NCBI GenBank assembly: GCA_049657775.1
Contig: JBASNZ010000037.1
Coordinates: 1 to 16,752, forward strand
Direction: 5' to 3'
Length of the DNA stretch: 16,752 nt
DNA from: JBASNZ01 sp049657775
GTDB taxonomy: Bacteria; Actinomycetota; Coriobacteriia; Anaerosomatales; Anaerosomataceae
Part shown: positions 14,238-16,752 of the stretch, in pieces
Numbering within the stretch: the stretch's first letter is position 1
Layout: each line of letters opens with the position of its first letter
Position numbers and translations under genes: made by a program
The notes under the pieces: model-generated
Told to the model about the DNA's origin: nothing
The model's database searches: none
What the model saw: only the letters and a program-made list of their open reading frames with translations

Positions 14238-14846
14238 CTACACGCTCCCGGGGTACAGGACGTTCTTGGCGATGTAGTTGGCCACCGCTTCGGGCAGCAG
14301 GTACCGCACCGGCCGCCGCTCCGCGATGCGCTCGCGGATATCGGTCGACGAGATCGCAAGCGCCGGGACCTCCATGAACTCGACATGCATCCGGCTGGCG
14401 TCCTCGGCCGAGAAGCGAGAGAGGTCGTAGCCCGGGCGCGTCGCGGCGATGAACGTGCATACGCCCGCCAGACGGTCGGAGTCCTTCCACGTGAGGATGT
14501 CCCACACGGCGTCGGCGCCCGTGATGAAGTAGAGCTCGGTCTGCGGGCCGTAGTGGTCTCGCAGCGCCAGCATCGTGTCCACGGTGTACGTGGCGCCGGG
14601 GCGGTCCACCTCCAGGCGGGAAACCTCAAAGTCGGGGTTGCTGGCGGTGGCGATGACCGTCATGAGGTAGCGGTGCTCGGCGGGCGTTACTGTGCGGTGC
14701 GTCTTGCGTACCGGAAGACCGGTAGGCATGAACACAACGCGGTCCAGGTTGAACTGGACAAGCGCCTCTTCGGCGGTGACGAGGTGACCGTAGTGGATCG
14801 GGTCGAACGTCCCGCCCATGATGCCGATTCTGAGCTTCTTCCTCAC
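14238..14846 (-). CDS. nadD: Nicotinate-nucleotide adenylyltransferase
   Basis: This 202-residue enzyme joins ATP and nicotinate mononucleotide to make deamido-NAD, an essential step of NAD synthesis. The nucleotidyltransferase signature GGTFDPIHYGH is at 11-21 (H18 and H21 form the HxGH motif), and the second ATP-binding motif ISSTDIR is at 165-171. Between them are FMPTGLPVRK (39-48) and YFITGADAVWDI (106-117), normal for the family. Length is as expected. The GTG at 14846 overlaps the proA stop by 4 nt (GTGA), and no strong Shine-Dalgarno is seen, so translation probably depends on ribosomes finishing proA. yqeK follows after 2 nt. Confidence 0.97.
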   Translation of the reverse strand: MRKKLRIGIMGGTFDPIHYGHLVTAEEALVQFNLDRVVFMPTGLPVRKTHRTVTPAEHRYLMTVIATASNPDFEVSRLEVDRPGATYTVDTMLALRDHYGPQTELYFITGADAVWDILTWKDSDRLAGVCTFIAATRPGYDLSRFSAEDASRMHVEFMEVPALAISSTDIRERIAERRPVRYLLPEAVANYIAKNVLYPGSV

Positions 14847-16096
14847 TCGCGGATCTGTCCGCTCCCCATCGCAACGAACTTGGTGGTCGTGAGCGCGGCT
14901 AAGCCCATGGGCCCGCGCGCGTGCAGCTTCTGCGTGGAGATGCCGATCTCGGCGCCAAGGCCGAACTCGCCGCCATCGGTGAAGCGCGTCGAAGCGTTCA
15001 CGTACACCGCCGCGGCGTCCACTTCGTTCATGAACCTGAGTGCGGCCTTGTAGTCTTCGGTGATGATCGCCTCGGAGTGCTTGGTGCCGTAGTGGTTGAT
15101 GTGGCGGATCGCCTCATCAAGTCCCGAGACGACCTTGCACGAGATCTTCATGTCGAGATACTCGGTGCCCCAGTCCTCTTCCGAGGCGGGCTGTATGCGC
15201 ATGATCGCGCCGAGGCCGCGCGTCTTGTCGTCGGCGTACACGGTCACGCCAGCTTCCTCGAGCGCCTTGAGGATGGGAGGCAGCACCCGCTCGTAGACGG
15301 CCTCGTCCACCAGCAGCGACTCGGCGGCATTGCACACGCCAGGCCGCTGGCACTTGGCGTTGATCACGATCCGCTTGGCCATCTGTGCGTCGCCGGCCTC
15401 ATGGATGTAGATGTGGCAGTTGCCCACACCGGTCTCGATGACCGGTACCTTGGCGTTCTCGACCACGCTCTTGATGAGGCCGGCGCCGCCGCGCGGGATG
15501 AGCACGTCGATCATGCCGTGAAGACCCATGAGCTCCTCAGCGGCCTCACGCTCGGTCGACTCGATCGACTGGATGGTTCCCTCGGGCAAGCCCGCGCCGG
15601 TCGCGGCGTTGGCAAGGACCTTGGTGAGGGCGATATTGGAGTTTTGCGCCATCGACCCGCCGCGCAGGATGACCGCGTTGCCGGTCTTGACGCACAGTGC
15701 GGCGGCGTCCGCCGTCACGTTGGGGCGGGCCTCATAGATCATCGCGACAACGCCCATGGGCACCCGGATCTGCTGTAGCCAGATGCCGTTGGCAAGCCGG
15801 GAGCCGGAAAGCACCTCGCCGATGGGGTCCGGCAGCAGCGAGAGGCTCTTGAGAGCCTCGGACATCGACTTGATACGCATCGGATTGAGCTCGAGCCGAT
15901 CCAGGAGCGGCGCAGCCGTGTTCTTGGCCTTTGCCTCGGCCATGTCCAGCTCGTTGGCGGCGATGATCTCGTCCTGCTTGGCCACCAGCGCATGCGCCAT
16001 TGCGAGCAGCGCGCGGTTGCGCTGGTCGGTGGAGGTTGCGGCAAGCGTTATCGCTGCTTCGCGTGCCTTCGTAGCAAGTGTAGTCACCTCGGACAT
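14843..16096 (-). CDS. proA: Glutamate-5-semialdehyde dehydrogenase (gamma-glutamyl phosphate reductase)
   Basis: This 417-residue cytoplasmic enzyme reduces gamma-glutamyl phosphate with NADPH to glutamate semialdehyde, the second step of proline synthesis. It has the aldehyde-dehydrogenase-like fold with the family segments IRVPMGVVAMIYEARPNVT, GNAVILRGG and IPRGGAGLI. The catalytic cysteine is C255 in RPGVCNAAE. The C-terminal half contains ASTRFTDGGEFGLGAEIGISTQKLHARGPMGL, diagnostic for ProA. Length is normal. The ATG at 16096 has AAGGA 8 nt upstream. proB lies 54 nt upstream, and nadD begins inside the proA stop codon. Confidence 0.98.
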   Translation of the reverse strand: MSEVTTLATKAREAAITLAATSTDQRNRALLAMAHALVAKQDEIIAANELDMAEAKAKNTAAPLLDRLELNPMRIKSMSEALKSLSLLPDPIGEVLSGSRLANGIWLQQIRVPMGVVAMIYEARPNVTADAAALCVKTGNAVILRGGSMAQNSNIALTKVLANAATGAGLPEGTIQSIESTEREAAEELMGLHGMIDVLIPRGGAGLIKSVVENAKVPVIETGVGNCHIYIHEAGDAQMAKRIVINAKCQRPGVCNAAESLLVDEAVYERVLPPILKALEEAGVTVYADDKTRGLGAIMRIQPASEEDWGTEYLDMKISCKVVSGLDEAIRHINHYGTKHSEAIITEDYKAALRFMNEVDAAAVYVNASTRFTDGGEFGLGAEIGISTQKLHARGPMGLAALTTTKFVAMGSGQIRE

Positions 16097-16113
16097 GTGC
16101 CGATTCCTTCCCC

Positions 16114-16142
16114 GGCGCCAGCGGGCGCCAATCCTGTACAGG
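16114..16142 (-). other. Hairpin and palindrome in the proB-proA spacer
   Basis: The 54-nt spacer holds two copies of the self-complementary GGCGCC (16114-16119 and 16124-16129), able to form a 6-bp stem with a 4-nt loop just upstream of the proA ribosome binding site. A perfect 10-bp palindrome CCTGTACAGG (16133-16142) lies beside it. A modest effect on proA translation or mRNA processing is possible; chance in GC-rich DNA cannot be ruled out. Confidence 0.35.
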
Positions 16143-16150
16143 TCGAGCGC

Positions 16151-16752
16151 CTAGAGTATGACCAGGTGATCCCTGTGAACGACTTCTGCGCCGTCCCATC
16201 CAGGCAACGCCGCGGCGATATCGGCCGTCCTTAACCCCTTCACCTTGCGAACGTCCTCGGCGGACAGTCCCGCCAGACCGCGCGCGACAACGTTCCCGTC
16301 ACGGTCGTTCAGTGCGATCGCGTCTCCGATAACAAAGCTCCCGGTCACGTCGATAACACCGGCCGGGAGCAAGCTACTACCACGCAAGCATAGGGCGACC
16401 TTCGCGCCATCGTCAATCGTGACAGAGCCCGCTGGATGACCCGCGTAGGCCAGCCAGAGCTTGCGTCCCTTAAGCGCCGCCTTGCCGCCCGCGAACAGCG
16501 TCCCCACCGGCTTGCCGCCCACGGCGTCGACCACGACATCGGGCCTACGGCCGTCGCACACGACCAGAGGGATACCCGCGTCCATCAGCGCTCTTGCGGC
16601 ATCCACCTTGGTCGCCATGCCGCCGGAGCCCACCGCGGAGCCGGCGCCGCCCGCGGCAGCGAGGACCTCATCGGTGAGTTCGACGACGTGCGGCACCAGG
16701 TGCGCGTCGGCGTCCGCACGCGGATCGGCGTCGTAGAGGCCTTCGATGTCGG
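16151..16752 (-). CDS. proB: Glutamate 5-kinase (N-terminus beyond window)
   Basis: The frame is open from the right edge to a TAG at 16151. The last 199 residues are visible; about 165 N-terminal residues, including the start of the kinase domain, lie outside. ProB phosphorylates glutamate with ATP, the first step of proline synthesis and usually the feedback-controlled one. Near the edge is the amino-acid-kinase motif DIEGLYDADPR, then GSGGMATKVDAARALMDAGI, the typical nucleotide-site stretch. The C-terminal part (from about SLLPAGVIDV, with GSFVIGDAI and ARGLAGLS) is a PUA domain, as in the long form of ProB. A GTG inside the visible part could be mistaken for a start, but ProB homology continues upstream of it. 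It is followed by proA after 54 nt. Confidence 0.96.
   Translation of the reverse strand, partial: DIEGLYDADPRADADAHLVPHVVELTDEVLAAAGGAGSAVGSGGMATKVDAARALMDAGIPLVVCDGRRPDVVVDAVGGKPVGTLFAGGKAALKGRKLWLAYAGHPAGSVTIDDGAKVALCLRGSSLLPAGVIDVTGSFVIGDAIALNDRDGNVVARGLAGLSAEDVRKVKGLRTADIAAALPGWDGAEVVHRDHLVIL

Noticed and set aside
1..16752. Mobile elements, CRISPR arrays, phage or defence genes
   Set aside because: No transposase, integrase, terminal inverted repeats, spaced repeat arrays or recognised defence domains were seen on either strand.

Overview
The window looks like chromosomal DNA from a high-GC, probably anaerobic or respiratory actinobacterium, most likely a Coriobacteriia/Anaerosomatales-type lineage. 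This is an inference from the GC-rich codons, the many GTG starts (9 of 15 genes whose start is visible), the exported multiheme c-type cytochromes and the housekeeping gene order. No rRNA or other taxonomic marker is present. Almost everything is on the minus strand; only rpsT is on the plus strand.

Layout from left to right. (1) 1-2560: two minus-strand secreted multiheme cytochromes. A seven-heme protein comes first in transcription order, followed by a larger protein, cut by the left edge, that joins Fn3-like and ZU5-like beta domains to a heme-binding region. (2) 2561-2821: a divergent promoter region with a very good minus-strand promoter for the cytochromes and an extended -10 promoter for rpsT. 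(3) 2822-3088: rpsT (+), whose stop codon overlaps the stop of convergent holA. (4) 3085-7796 (minus): a cysteine-rich membrane protein, comEA, comEC and holA. ComEA and ComEC form the DNA-uptake receptor and channel. A strong hairpin covers the comEA ribosome binding site, and comEC runs 116 nt into holA in another frame. (5) 7849-10374: leuS. (6) 10475-11018: a lipoprotein of the chagasin (I42) protease-inhibitor type and a tRNA-Ala(GGC) with its own promoter. (7) 11117-16752: a tightly packed minus-strand operon, in transcription order proB (cut by the right edge), proA, nadD, yqeK, a degenerate LCP/LytR_C protein, rsfS and an EamA-family transporter.

How the genes fit together: the right-hand operon couples proline synthesis (ProB, ProA), NAD synthesis (NadD), dinucleotide polyphosphate hydrolysis (YqeK), ribosome silencing (RsfS) and a drug/metabolite transporter. 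Three of its junctions are 4-nt GTGA stop/start overlaps, which suggests translational coupling. The middle block combines leucine charging, competence and replication (the clamp-loader delta subunit). The left block would move electrons in or beyond the cell envelope.

I see no mobile element, CRISPR array, phage gene or defence island, and no clearly new multi-gene system. The points most worth following are the comEA hairpin, the comEC tail overlapping holA, the cysteine-rich membrane protein upstream of comEA, the LCP protein that lacks family hallmarks, and the domain make-up and odd heme motifs of the truncated cytochrome.
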